A DNA stretch of 64,000 bases, taken from contig NC_061510.1 in the NCBI RefSeq assembly GCF_022539505.1, positions 36,977,047 to 37,041,046 on the forward strand. The letters run 5' to 3'. The position numbers and the translations under genes are program-made. Numbering within the stretch: position 1 is the stretch's first letter; every line of letters starts with the position of its first letter. The DNA is from Lolium rigidum (lineage: Eukaryota > Streptophyta > Magnoliopsida > Poales > Poaceae). The notes below the pieces were generated by a model that had not been told where the DNA came from, did no database searches, and saw only the letters and a list, made by a program, of their open reading frames with translations. Of the stretch, positions 34,626-45,769 are shown piece after piece.

Positions 34626-34985
34626 TGTTGGAGTCGGACTCTGGTAGCCTGGGCCTCCTATATAATGTGAGGGGCACCACATGTTGTAATGATGACAACT
34701 TGATAGCAGCAGGAGCGCAAGAGGAGCCGATGGTTTGTGCCGTCATCCAAGGCGGCCAAGTGTTGCAGTATCAAAGGGGAGGAGCGTATGTGTCATGCCC
34801 CGCAGAGTAGACAAGTTCACCAAATTGCATTACAAATCCTGTTATCATCTTGGTGATGTGATTTCTTGGTCCTCAACAGATCGATTATGCGCCTACAACG
34901 GTAACACCGGATGTGAACGCTTTTGCTTGTATCACCTCGAGCAAATATGTGAGCTCAATAAAAGTGTTACTTATAGAAAAAATAT
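34626..34985 (+). mobile_element. Possible solo LTR or LTR fragment
   Basis: Begins TGTTGGAGTCGGACTC, has a TATA-like CCTATATAATGTG 40 bp later and an AATAAAAG near 34960. The arrangement resembles a Copia-type LTR, but no clear CA end or target duplication was found. Confidence 0.25.
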
Positions 34986-37472
34986 GGACTAGAAAAATTG
35001 AGGGTGCAAAGCATATTTTCTCAATCTGATATGAGTTCTAACATATCGATAGCTGCAAATTCTCACTCTGATTCGCGTCTTGAGTTGGCACCCTCTTTCT
35101 ACCTCTCACTTGAGTTCCGAAAACGTAATATACAAACACTCGCTTTCATCCATAGCTAACAAGGGTATTAGTTGTCTCCAATCATCAGAGAGGTCAAGAA
35201 AGGGTTCACTACAAGCCACCCATTTCTTATAGCATCCACTTAAAGACCCTTGACTGGACTTGAAGTTTATTTACTATTCCCCCTGGCAAAACAAAGTTGA
35301 TCCACCACCAATTAACTAGGAGGCGCAGCAAAATTCCTTCCGTGTTTACATGATGAGACCGCCAGCAGCAAGCCTATGATCATGCTCTCCAGCCGATGGG
35401 TGATCGATCGGACGCTGCTTCGACTCGTTCGATTTTGCCAGGAAATGCGCTAGAACACACACGACCTGCATTCCCTGAAACTATTCTTCACGCGAACATG
35501 TTAACATTGCAAATGCAGAGAACAGGTTAACATCGCAAATGATGCAGCTAGTGCAACGCATGTGTGCGTTTGGTCAAAATTACGATTGGTGATAACGACT
35601 CGTCAGTCGTTTTCTCATTAACTACTCCTACAACTGATGCGTTGCTGCGTGGCTGATGCAAATATTGGGCAGCTGTTCAACAACGTGCGATGCGTAATGG
35701 CGGTGATAATTCTGCTGCAGCGTCATTTGGCGTAGCAGGAGCTGGAGAATGACGGAGACACGGAGAAAGAAAGTGAATTTAACTGCAGTTTTGCTCTGAC
35801 CAAAGTGCATACATAATTACATATATGCAGTAGCTAGGCTGGACTTCCTTGGCATGCACCGATATGGCACAAAATAGTCTTTTTTCAAGTTGCAGATAAA
35901 TGTACTCTTGCCTCTTGGTAACCCTTTGAAGTTTAGGAGCCGATCACCATCGTCATGCCCAAGTGGAGAGCATGGTCTGTAGTAGTACGTACGTGTTCTG
36001 GTCAAACAAATCAAGAAATAGAAAGCGGCTAATCCAAAATCTAGGGTTAACTAATGGGGGTTTAAGGTAGCGTCACGGCTCACATGGCGTGCATGCCATG
36101 AGATGAGAGGAGAAGCCAGTAAGGCGCCAAAACGGGTTGGGTGGCTAGTCAAATTTGGCCGTGTCCGTGGAATATACGAACGGAACAGACGGTCGGTGGC
36201 ATGAAACAAAAACACCATATATAAACGCCCGGAATTTTTTGAAGGACGCGGCTAGTTTTCAGTTGCTTTAGAACTAACTCAATTCTCGATTATCCAATTT
36301 CACGTGTAATTTATTTGTAACTGAGAAAAGAGATGTGTAAACACTCATATGCAATTGCAGACCATGTGTAATTCTAATATTTAAGAAAGAAAGAATCACG
36401 ATGTAAATCTAACGATTCTAAAGTTGATCTACAGCAAACTTAATTCTCCATCGACCTGCCTAGTACTAGCAAAAGGGTTTTAAGAAAAAAAATCACAAGT
36501 GATACAATGGGATGGGGGACGCGGCATGTCGCAGCATCCATCATTAGTTCATTCGATCCTTCTGCCTAGTTATTAGGGGTTCCTCGTTTGTTTATGGGTT
36601 CCATGATGTTCTATTGCGGTACAACTAACTCATTGCACACGATCTAATGATAGGTTGCCCGTTGTTATATGCTCTCCACGTGAAGGATCCAGGAACACAT
36701 TATTGGTGTAGTCAAAGATAGGAACGATCCCTTTTTTTTGTGTGGGCGTGCGTATGTGTGCAGTCATTATCTGTGTATGATATGTTTAAGAGTACACTGT
36801 AGTAGTTGGCAAGATCCTGTAATAAGCGAGTAGCTTATTATGTGAGAACAGCTAATGCTGATTAACGAGTATGGTAACCGTTGGTTATTCCAGTTTCGTC
36901 CTTTGCTAGCTATATATGTGGTACAGTGATTATGCGGCAAAAATTGCGGCGATCTTACGTGACTACTGGCTAGCAACGTCGTTGGTGTGTGCCGTTTGCG
37001 TGTAGCTCTCGTTACGGAAGATGAGAAAAGGCCAGGAGAGTCTCGCGCTTGCATGTCTCTTGGCTCGCATCGGCTCAGTTTTTTTCGGTTCGTTTGGTTA
37101 CCTGGCCGAACCCGCGTTTTTGCACGAACCGTTTCTCAAAGCACCCTGGGGTCAGGCCCTGGAGAAACGTCCGGTTCGGCAGTTTTCAGCAAGCCACCCC
37201 CGTTTCCGCAGAATTGGAGCGTCCTCGCAGAGCCACCGTGGGAGATGGCGGGAGCTCGCGCAGGACGGCGGAATCTCGGCGGGATGAATTCGGTCACCGC
37301 GCTTGAATTTTGCCACCGTGTATAGGGACGGCTATGTCACCGGCAAATCCAAACCCACCATTTCCCCCTATTTCGAGCTCATCCACCCTTCCCGATCTAG
37401 CGACATGGTCGTCTCTTCCTCACACGCACGGTCGGCAAGGCTTGCGGCGGCGACGGCGGCTGTGGCGTCTTG
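34986..37472. other. Intergenic, no gene recognised
   Basis: No supported gene. The last 400 bp (about 37070-37470) is GC-rich, contains TTCGTTTGGTTACCTGGCC, and is probably the 5' part of the Harbinger-derived element that follows. Confidence 0.4.
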
Positions 37473-38547
37473 ATGACTTTGGTTGTGGTAAGTTTCTGCA
37501 AACCCTAGCCTTAGATATGATCTTTTGGGTACATAAGGGGGGTCTGAACGAATCCATTGTAGGACATTCCTTCGTCGTCGGTCGAGGTTGTGGAGGTTGT
37601 CCAGGTTGCATCTGACTCTACCACGGGGACCGTTGTCGTCGTTGACTCTTCCACTGGAACGGTGGTGCTGCCTGCATCTTCGTCAGGGTCCCCTGCTTCC
37701 CCGACCTCGGTGTTGCATGTGGCTCCTTTGACTGTAAGGTCGCGCTTACTTATCTCGCTGTTTATTGATGTGCTAGTGCTTGTTCATTGATGTGGTACTG
37801 CTTAAGGATGTGGATGTGGATGTGGTACTGGTAGTGCTGATAGTTTATTGATCTGCTAGTGCTTAAGGATGTGGATGTGGATGTGGTAGTGGTAGTTCAT
37901 TGATCTGCTAGTGTTTTTCATGTAGGCGATCATACCTTTGGGCTCCCCTGATCTGCCTGCGCCTACTGTGAATGCTCGGTCATGTCTGATTGCAAGCAAA
38001 CTAGTCATGGTTTGGAAACCTGAGCTATCAGAGTTTTTGCTGAACTGATTGGTTCAGCTTGTTCGTAGCGGCGTCTGCTTCAACATGGGATTCAAGGAGC
38101 AGCATATGAAGAAGGTAGTCGCAGATGTTCTTGCATTCGCCGGCGTACATATCACCACTATCCAGCTCTACAACCACATCAGAAACTGGAGAACAAAGTG
38201 GAGCGTCATTATGAAGATGAAATCTGATCGCATTCTGGACTGGAGGGAAGATGGTTGCTACTTCTACGGTGGTGATGAAGAGACGGCAGATGAGTACATT
38301 CAGGTATGAAGTCACATTGATTTCCTGCATAGATCTGAAAGTATATATGTGAATGTTGTCGCACTAACAGTTGTTCCTTTATGGATTGTAGCGCTACCGG
38401 TAGCACCGTCAGTACGTCGGCACCCCGATCACGAACTACGCTCAGATGAAGACGATCTTCACACCCCGGTTTGTGCGAAAGGCGCAGTTGTTCCAGCCTA
38501 AATTGCTGGTCAGGGCTATTGACTTCATTGCAGACAACGAAGCATAG
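37473..38547 (+). pseudogene. PIF/Harbinger Myb/SANT-like ORF1 protein, four exons, two in-frame stops
   Basis: Exons 37473-37487, 37563-37733, 37926-38303 and 38392-38547, all GT-AG and all in phase 0. The protein would be 239 codons. It has an acidic Ser/Thr/Val-rich start (SSSVEVVEVV...TGTVVVVD), then WKPELSEFLL, then a Myb/SANT-like helix region (FKEQHMKKVVADVLAF, QLYNHIRNWRTKWSVIMKM, DWREDG), then GTPITNYAQMKTIF. This is the DNA-binding partner ORF of PIF/Harbinger transposons. The third exon has TGA at 38046-38048 and the fourth TAG at 38401-38403, so it is dead. No transposase ORF is visible nearby, so the element is non-autonomous or a remnant. Confidence 0.72.
37765..37912. repeat. 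Minisatellite in an intron of the Harbinger ORF1 pseudogene
   Basis: Repeats of TTGATGTGCTAGTGCTT and GGATGTGGATGTGGTA(C/G)TGG make up most of the second intron, with two larger units of about 60 bp. Confidence 0.7.
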
Positions 38548-38779
38548 TATGTTGTGTACCGTAGGCTGCAGCCACCGCAGAGGAGGACCTGGCTTAGAAC
38601 CTGGCTCCGCAACCAGTTTCCTACTTAGTGCTTATGCTTCCTTCGTCATGGTCTGCTTATTTTGGAAGGTGATCTCGTATCCCTCCATTAGCTAGGACTT
38701 GGTACAACCTGATCCCCGGTCTGTAATGATGAACTTGTTCAAGGTGGTATATAATAATCCCTCGTGTGATGAAACTGTG

Positions 38780-38850
38780 ATGCATCACGAAGTATTAGTT
38801 GCTTCGCGTGTGATGCATCACGAAGTATTAGTTGCTTCGCGTGTGATGCA
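38780..38850. repeat. 33-bp tandem repeat, two full copies and a part
   Basis: Unit starts GTGATGCATCACGAAG and ends GCTTCGCGT. TGATGCATCA within it is palindromic. It lies 230 bp after the Harbinger pseudogene. Confidence 0.8.
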
Positions 38851-39320
38851 TCGCCCACTAAGTAGTTGTTGTGTATTACCAGCACCTTTTGTGATGAACT
38901 GAAGTTGATGTGTGCTCTTATTCAGTACTAGGTAACCTACTCTATCTGCAACCAAACAGGCTGTGGGCTGCACGAGCAAGGAAGAAAATACTGGAAATGG
39001 GCAACCAAACAATGGGACCTGGCTTCCCTCTCCCTCGCACAAAAGGCCGCTCAGGCTACCAAACGACCCGTATTTCATGGCACATGGCCGTTCGTGACGC
39101 GCAGGGAGGCCCATCTCGTTGGCGCAGTGGTGCAAGAAATCCATGCAGGCTCCCAAACACGCCCAATATGTTTGGTCATGAACTGTTTCTATCGCATGTA
39201 GTGTAGCCAAGGGAGAACATAGAACTGTATCAGACAATCGAATTCGTGTTAAGCCCTAAAAACTCCACTTCTTAGTCCCTGCGGTCTGCTGCAGTCCTGC
39301 GGAACAAACTCATGCGCTGG
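38851..39320. other. Probable 3' end of the Harbinger-derived element
   Basis: 39049-39075, read inverted, gives TCGTTTGGTAGCCTGAGCGG. This resembles TCGTTTGGTTACCTGGCCGA at 37096-37115 and suggests (sub)terminal inverted repeats. Exact ends and target duplication were not found. Confidence 0.35.
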
Positions 39321-39324
39321 CTCT

Positions 39325-39405
39325 TTTTTCGAAAAAGAGGCTGAAACCCCGGCGGGAATATGCATCAAGAAGATGCAGACGGCTTTAATTTAGACTTCTG
39401 CGCTG
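39325..39405 (-). repeat. 3' end of repeat R1, inverted copy 3
   Basis: Minus strand AATTAAAGCCGTCTGCATC...TTGATGCATATTC...CCGGGGTTTC...TTTTTCGAAAAA matches the 3' ends of R1 copies at 19680-19765 and 31080-31150. Confidence 0.55.
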
Positions 39406-41999
39406 GCTAGCAGCCCGAAATGTTACACGCATGTCTTCAGTTACATACTATCAAAGTATTGGTCGTTTAGCTCAAACGATTCATGTCCTGAAGAGAAGTG
39501 AAGTCATTCTCATTGAACCAATGGCAAATATATAGATTTGTCGGTGTGATCGCACATACAGGAGCATATAAAAGCACAACATCACTGTCCAAAACTAACA
39601 AAATAGCACAACATCGACGTGGATCCAGCTTCTTGTCAGCCATAGTATTCTTTTTTGGACGCATCCTCAGGACCGGTCAAAGCACCACTTAATATGATGA
39701 CGGGACTCTGAACCAATATATTACTACTCCTACATAACAGATGAATCTGTCCAATTTTCAGAAGCCTCCAGCTTAAGTGCCCTAACGTTCGATCGAGATA
39801 GCTCCCTCCTGGCTGGTCAAATTGGTTGGAGTGTTGGATGATCACTCTGCTGTTTACCCACCTTAGAGAGTTAGAGATGGAGCTAACACTGACAGTGAGC
39901 TAGCCGTTTAGGTCCCGTGTCACTGTCCGAGCTAACACGCAACCTGCAGGAGCCATAGGCAAACTATGCATCCTCGATCGCGTATGTGGCACACGAAGTA
40001 CAGTGTAAATTATACCTGTACCTGTTGGATCGATCGACAGGGCAGGCCACACGGGCGCGGTGTGTCCGGCGGTCGTGGGACACGACGCAATCACGTCGTT
40101 CTCCGCCGCTGCGAGGCGTAAACTAATCGGGCCGTGGAGGGTGGTGTAGCTCGACGATGAGGCACATCTTCCAAACCCCATCAGAAAACTATATATGTGT
40201 GTCTTCTGGACGAAAAAAGAAATATGCAAGGAGTGATGCGGTCACGGAAGCAAGGGCTCTAGCTCCTCCCTCGTGATGTGGACTTCACTTTGGAGGCTCT
40301 GGTGAAGGCAAAGTCCCAACTCCTTGGCAGCGCTTCTGATGCCCTTTGATTTCGAGATGTAAGACGGGCGCATTATTTTTGATGCCCTTATGATGTAGGG
40401 ACTTCAGACGGAGTATAAGATTTTGATGAAAACATGCTTCATTGATATATGATGAGTGAATCCCACGTTTTGCCCCATGCCAGTAAATTTGTGACAGGGT
40501 TTACCCCATTTAAATAACCTTATTTAACATGTTTTCCCTGATTTTGACCGACTAGGCACACTTGTCAAGCCATCTTGGCCGGTAACTACCGAGACAACTC
40601 GGGAGCATAAATCAGTTGGGTGTGTTCCCCCTATTCACACGACCCGAAACACTACCATGTTCGGCCCACAACTTGCTACTTTGCTGGACCCACAACCCGT
40701 CGGATCCCACTTGATTGCACCCCTTCGGTGATTTTGTCCAACCATATACGCTCGGTAGTTCCCATGGAGCCATGAGGGCAAGAGATGAGAGTAGGGTGGC
40801 AAGGAGGTATTTTGCAACGTCTCACCGATGTTGATCGCTAGATTGGTACAGTTGGTTGTTGGGGTAGGACTAGTTATGTGTCGAGCATGGAAGCGTGTTG
40901 ATTCATGCGGGTACAATGGATACACCTAACCGGTTTAAGCTTTCGAGCTATAGTCATGGTCAGTGGCGGAGCTTGGGAGAAAATGCAGGAGGGGCGAAAT
41001 GCAAATACGAGGATTTGGGGGGGGGCAAAAGTCTAAATTTTTTTCTTCCAATCTGCTCCCAAAGAGGATTCCTTCATAGTTTGCTAAGAGGAGGTAGAAG
41101 GTGAAATTCACTCTTAGTTAATACATGGTTTGTGCTACATGAAATGTATGCCATTAGATCCATGTTGTAGGTTATACTTAGTTCAGAAATTTATGCCATT
41201 AGTTCTTCAAAAAGAATGACATGTTTAACGGAGCTATTCTTGACCCCCCAAAAAAAAAAGCATTCTCTAAGCATTATATTGTCTTACCCGAACAAAATAA
41301 GCCTGCTATTTCAGCGTGCAAAGAGTATTTGATACAATGGCAAATAAAACGAACTTCAGGAAAACAGAGGTTTTTGGTTTGGTTCATGGTTGGCCTCTGT
41401 CGAACATTTGGATTTGGCTGTATTGGAGGACCAGGGAGTTGACCGGCCTTTTGGACGACGCGCGTATGAATATACTGTTCTTACGTTTGGTAGCTGGCGC
41501 ACGAACGGATCAAGTCACTGTTTTCGCCGCGAAACACTGGAGAATGCGGCGTACGCCAACGCCGCCGTGCTTGTCTCCTATTTTCGAGGTCCACTCTACA
41601 GCAGTGTGTGGTGCCAAGTTTTGTTCGGTGAGACATGCGGACAAGAGAAATTGTTGCTGGCCTGCTGCCATACTCGAGTAGTCCAGTTCAAAGTGAAGCA
41701 GCTACGGCGAAACGGCCATTCATGTCAGGGGCGGATTTACCGTCCGGACACCCTGGGCACGTGCCCGGGCTCTACGCCGGCGCTTGCAAGCACTCCGGCG
41801 AGGTCCCATAGCGATGTACCTAGCTGGAGCTGTAAAAATCGGTTGAAAAACGCGTGTTTTAGGAATTTTCTATACATAAACCAGGTCGGCGCGTACCCCG
41901 TGCGACGCACATCTCCGCACGCGGTACGGGCCAAACCAGTTCGGATGTAGGTCGTTTTTATTTTTGAATCATTTTGTCTGTTCTTTTTTCTATTTTTTA
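39406..41999. other. Intergenic, no gene recognised
   Basis: Old repeat material: 40963-41030 (TGGCGGAGCTTGGGAG... with a G9 tract) and 41726-41810 (GGGGCGGATTTACCGTCCGG) look like starts of DNA elements. The 186-codon frame at 41390-41950 has no family resemblance. Confidence 0.4.
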
Positions 42000-42350
42000 T
42001 GATTAAAAAATGTTAAAATTTAAAAAGTGATCAAACTAAAAAGTTCGAATTTTCAAAATGTATAAATTTTAAAATATGCGTTCTGAAAATGTTCAAATCT
42101 CAAAAAATGTTCAAATCTGAAAAGAGTTTGAATTTAAAAATTGTTCAATCCCGAAAAATGTTCTAATTTGAAAATTGTTCAAATCTGAAAAATGTTCAGA
42201 TTTTTATAAAAATGATTTCTTGTTTAAAATGTTCAAATTTCAAAATTGTTCAAATGTAAAAAAGATTTCAAATCTGAAAAATGTTCATATTTTAAAAAAA
42301 ATGATTTCCTTTTACAAATATTTTTCAAAAAGAAAAGAAACAACAGAAAA
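42000..42350. repeat. AT-rich degenerate array of AAATGTTCAAATTT-type units (block 1)
   Basis: About 350 bp of diverged copies of (A)AAATGTTCAAAT(C/T)TG, about 18-22 bp each. Followed by a GC-rich island at 42365-42440. Confidence 0.7.
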
Positions 42351-42559
42351 AAAAAGAAACGAAAAGACGTACCTGGGGGGCTGGGGGTGCGGCAACTCGC
42401 CTGTTGCCGAGCACCCCCGCTCCCCGGCGAAAAAACACACCCCGCATCAGAGGGAGAACTAGCCCATGTGGCCCATTCTATATGTGTCCTAGTCTTTTCT
42501 GGTGTTAGGAAGCTTTTAGAAATTTTCGGTTCACGTTTACTGTTTTTTTATGGTTCTTC

Positions 42560-42860
42560 GGTGTTTTCTATCGGGTTTTTTTGTGTTTTTTATTTTAATT
42601 TATCATTTTTTGAAAATTCCGAACAATTTTTATGTTCGAGAATTTTTAGAATTGAAACAATTTTCAACTTTAAATATTATAAAATTTGAAATTTTTTTAT
42701 TTGAACAATTTTCAAAAAATCAGTTTTTATCTTTTCACTTTTTTTGAAAATTCTGAACAACTTTTTAATTTTTAGCAGTTTTTAAATTCAAATTTGAACA
42801 ATTTTTAAGGTTTTATGTTTTCTTAATTTAATTCAAATTTTATTTAGATTTAAAATTTTG
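42560..42860. repeat. AT-rich degenerate array, inverted relative to block 1
   Basis: The same unit in the other orientation (AATTTTTGAAAATTCCGAACAATTT type). Together with 42000-42350 it makes a large imperfect inverted repeat with a spacer of about 210 bp. Confidence 0.6.
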
Positions 42861-42992
42861 CTCTTGCTACGAAAAAAATAGGATCAAACTCGAGGATACA
42901 AGAATTAGAACTCAAGTGTATCGCGTCGTCGACAGGAGTTGCAACCACCTAGTCTATGTTTGGGATGTTGTGCAACTGTGGAAAATATGTTA

Positions 42993-43115
42993 CTCCTTTC
43001 GATCCAAATTAATTGATTTTACTTTGTCTAGATACGGATGTATGTAGTCAACAAACACATCTAGGTACATCCGTATCTAGATAAAGAGAAGTCAATTAAT
43101 TTACATCGGAGGGAG
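42993..43115. mobile_element. Stowaway MITE
   Basis: CTCCTTTCGATCCAAATTAATTGA and inverted CTCCCTCCGATGTAAATTAATTGA, flanked by TA (42991-42992, 43116-43117). 123 bp and almost entirely a hairpin, with TAGATACGGATGTA arms in the centre. Confidence 0.9.
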
Positions 43116-43394
43116 TACTTATTTCGGGTAAGCTAACGAACTAATGGGCAGGCCCATTCGGGATCAACCTTTCAGGCGCTACGGGTTTCGCTCCCGCATT
43201 GAGGCGATGAATAGGGGCACCCTAGCAGCGGGAGGTTCTATTCCCTTCCCTTAGCTATCTATATCTGGCGCTTCGCCTCAAGAAAAACTTGTTGGGTCGG
43301 GCCCAAAAACTCGCTCTTGCTAGCGAGCGCATGTTTAGTCGGTAGCGCGAGTACATCGCTGGCTAGTTTCTTTTGCTATGGGTTTTGCTCTATG

Positions 43395-43740
43395 GTTTTT
43401 TTAAAAAAGTTATACAGATTTTGAATAAATGCTTAAATTTGAAAATGTTCCAAATTTGGAATCACATTTTGAAAAGTTCATATACGAAAAAGGTTCAATA
43501 ATGAAAAATGTTCAGACTAAAAAATATTCAAAATTTTAAAAGTTCATCTCTGAAAAGTGTTCAAAATTTTAAAATTTCATATGTGGAAAAGTTTAAATTT
43601 GAAAATTGTTCAAATCTAAAAATAATCAAATTTTAAAATTATTTGAATCTAAAAATATTCATTTTTTTTACTCAGAAAAACTCAAAAAATGAACAAAATT
43701 CGAAACTAGCTAAAACCAGAAAAATGAAAAAAAAAACCTG
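43395..43740. repeat. AT-rich degenerate array (block 3)
   Basis: Diverged units of AAAATGTTCAAATTTG, as in block 1. Followed by a GC-rich stretch (43780-43960) containing CGCTCATTAGCGGGAGCG, a short hairpin. Confidence 0.65.
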
Positions 43741-44007
43741 AGAAAACCAACAAAAATCTGGATACTAAGGAAAAGCACACCCGGCCGGTGCTAATGGGCC
43801 GGCCCTCCCCGTCCAGCGCTTCAGCTGGCCTCGCCCATCGGGGCCGTAGTCAGCGGCGAATAGGATTTGCGCGGGCGCGCCTACCTCCCGCTCATTAGCG
43901 GGAGCGACTAGGAATCACCTGAGGGCAACTCCGGGTGGGCCACCCCATTAATATGTTCTCTCCGTCTAAATAAGTACTCCGTAAAATATTTTCTCATGTT
44001 ACCATGA

Positions 44008-44085
44008 ACGGAATTGTAGCTCAGTGGTAGCAGAATCCACCCCACAAGCGAGTTAGTACGCAAGTACGAATCCCACGGCTGATGG
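44008..44085 (+). ncRNA. tRNA-like / pol III promoter-like sequence (degenerate)
   Basis: GGAATTGTAGCTCAGTGGTAG contains a perfect A box (TAGCTCAGTGG). About 50 bp on, AGTACGAATCC matches a B box at most positions. No clean acceptor stem can be drawn, so it is not a working tRNA gene. It may be the head of a tRNA-derived SINE or a decayed tRNA gene. Confidence 0.35.
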
Positions 44086-44139
44086 ATTTACATACCTTTT
44101 TGCGCTGACAAAAATATTAAATGAAAAACATATCTACAA

Positions 44140-44400
44140 TAAACCGAGTTACAAAATGTTCAAATTTAAAATTTTGCTCGAGTTCAAAATTAGCTCGAAT
44201 TTAAAATTTGCTCGAATTTAAAAAAATACTCAAATACGAAACTTTCTCAGATATGAAAAATACTCAATTTTAAAATTTGCTCGAATTTGAAAAATGCTTA
44301 AATTTAAAATTTGCTCGAATTTGAAAAATGCTTAAAACAGAAAAAAGAAAAAAACAGAAAAAGAAAAAAACCGGAAAAAAAAAGAAGGAACAGGTAAAAG
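44140..44400. repeat. AT-rich degenerate array (block 4)
   Basis: Units AAATTTGCTCGAATTTGAAAAATG; a variant of the arrays at 42000 and 43395 with GCTCGAA in place of GTTCAAA. Confidence 0.65.
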
Positions 44401-45564
44401 CGAAAAACCGATGCAACCGGAACGAGAACCGACGAAAAAACACAAAAAAGAAAAACCATCCAGATGGACCGTGGCCCGTTCGCTCCCGCATGCGTCCGGG
44501 GCGTATTAAGCCTCGCTAATGGGTGGTGAATAGGGATTGGCGATTTGCGCCCATTTAGTGTTAGGGGCATATCCTTTACGATGGGATTCGTTCTGGCTGA
44601 ACGCTCATGAGTAATCACCTCTGGACTCTGGTTGATATATTTTTATATAACCTCTGGTTTTTTCATTTGAACTTGTAGGTGACTTTATTATGAATGAAAA
44701 CATGATCATCTACAATCACAGGAATAAGAAAAGACTAGAAAAATTGTCCATGCTTTACTACGGGTTTATTCGTGTTCATGTTGTTGCTCGTCACCATCCT
44801 TCAGCTTATACATGAGCTGGTTCTTCCTCTCAACCTTGGAGTTTATGGTGTAGAGCGGTTCGTCCATCGCCTATCTGTACCCTAGAATTTTACGAAATTG
44901 GATGCTTCGTCCACTGAAATTTCCTTATGTGTTGATCTTCCCATGGTTCTTGCTATGAGAAAGCGCTCATGGTCTCGTCGTGAGTCACTGCATCGTTGCA
45001 TCGAACTGTTTTATCACGACTCAAGACGGCGGACCGTTTCCTCTGATCAACGTTTGTTGCGGCATTTCACACCTAGGGCATCGTCCATGCAGGCACAATT
45101 GAGCATGGGCGGACGGATTTCCGTGGGAGTCGGCATAACATCAAAATCAAGGGACTATTATCCTTTTTATACGTGCTTTGTTTTGTTACAAATAAATTCA
45201 ATGTATATTAGACTAACAATAATAAAATGTCTTGGGCATGCTTAATCATTTTTCCATTCTCTAAAAAAATCAAGTGGTGTGACGTGTTTGATTTATTAGC
45301 TTCCGAGCTTAGCCAGGTTAAATTTCTACCAAATATTTATTATTCTCACGGCACACCTCTTCAGAGAGGAGCACAGTTCATATCCACATCCATCCATACG
45401 TGCACCAACTCTCGTGTCAGTTAATTAGCCAATCTGTTGCTTTATTTTGGAGACACCTTTCTGATAGTTCAGCCAATGTGCGGGTAAATGAACTGGTTGA
45501 AGTTTCGATAAGGAACCGAGGTGGGACTAATGACCAGAAATCCAGATACAAAAAGAATTGATAC
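44401..45564. other. Intergenic, no gene recognised
   Basis: The frame at 44898-45245 (115 codons) shows no recognised domain. Sequence before 44640 looks like the flank of the AT-rich arrays. Confidence 0.35.
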
Positions 45565-45584
45565 GGAAAGGAAGCGATCGGTGT
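45565..45584. repeat. Perfect 20-bp target-site duplication (left)
   Basis: GGAAAGGAAGCGATCGGTGT, identical to 45748-45767, flanks a short LINE tail. Confidence 0.9.
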
Positions 45585-45747
45585 GTCTAGGGTGAGTAAT
45601 ATAGTGGCGCACGATTTAGCGCAATTAGGCAAGAGTGAGTGTGGTGTGTTGCATGAGAATGTCCCTTCCTGCGTGCTGGGTTCACTCATGCGTGATTGTA
45701 AAACTTTGGTTGCCTAATGAATAAAGCTCACCCAGTTAAAAGAAAAA
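45585..45747 (+). mobile_element. Severely 5'-truncated LINE insertion (163 bp)
   Basis: The insert reads SRVSNIVAHDLAQLGK...VLGSLMRDCKTLVA and stops at 45715-45717. This is the C-terminus of the RNase H-like domain that ends many plant L1-type ORF2 proteins. A short 3' leader with AATAAAG and an A-rich tail (TTAAAAGAAAAA) follows. It is flanked by a perfect 20-bp duplication, so the boundaries are certain and the insertion is probably young. Confidence 0.88.
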
Positions 45748-45767
45748 GGAAAGGAAGCGATCGGTGT
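45748..45767. repeat. Perfect 20-bp target-site duplication (right)
   Basis: Second copy of GGAAAGGAAGCGATCGGTGT. Confidence 0.9.
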
Positions 45768-45769
45768 TA

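Noticed and set aside
41390..41950. 186-codon frame on the plus strand
   Set aside because: No recognised domain, no promoter or splice context, and old repeat sequence crosses it.
44008..44085. Functional tRNA gene
   Set aside because: No acceptor stem pairing and the B box is imperfect. Kept only as a tRNA-like sequence.
42000..44500. CRISPR-like or satellite array
   Set aside because: Units are degenerate and variable in length, have no constant spacer pattern, and this is plant nuclear DNA.
45565..45767. Chance short repeat rather than target duplication
   Set aside because: A 20-bp perfect repeat exactly flanking a LINE-type coding end plus an A-rich tail is too specific. Kept as a target duplication.
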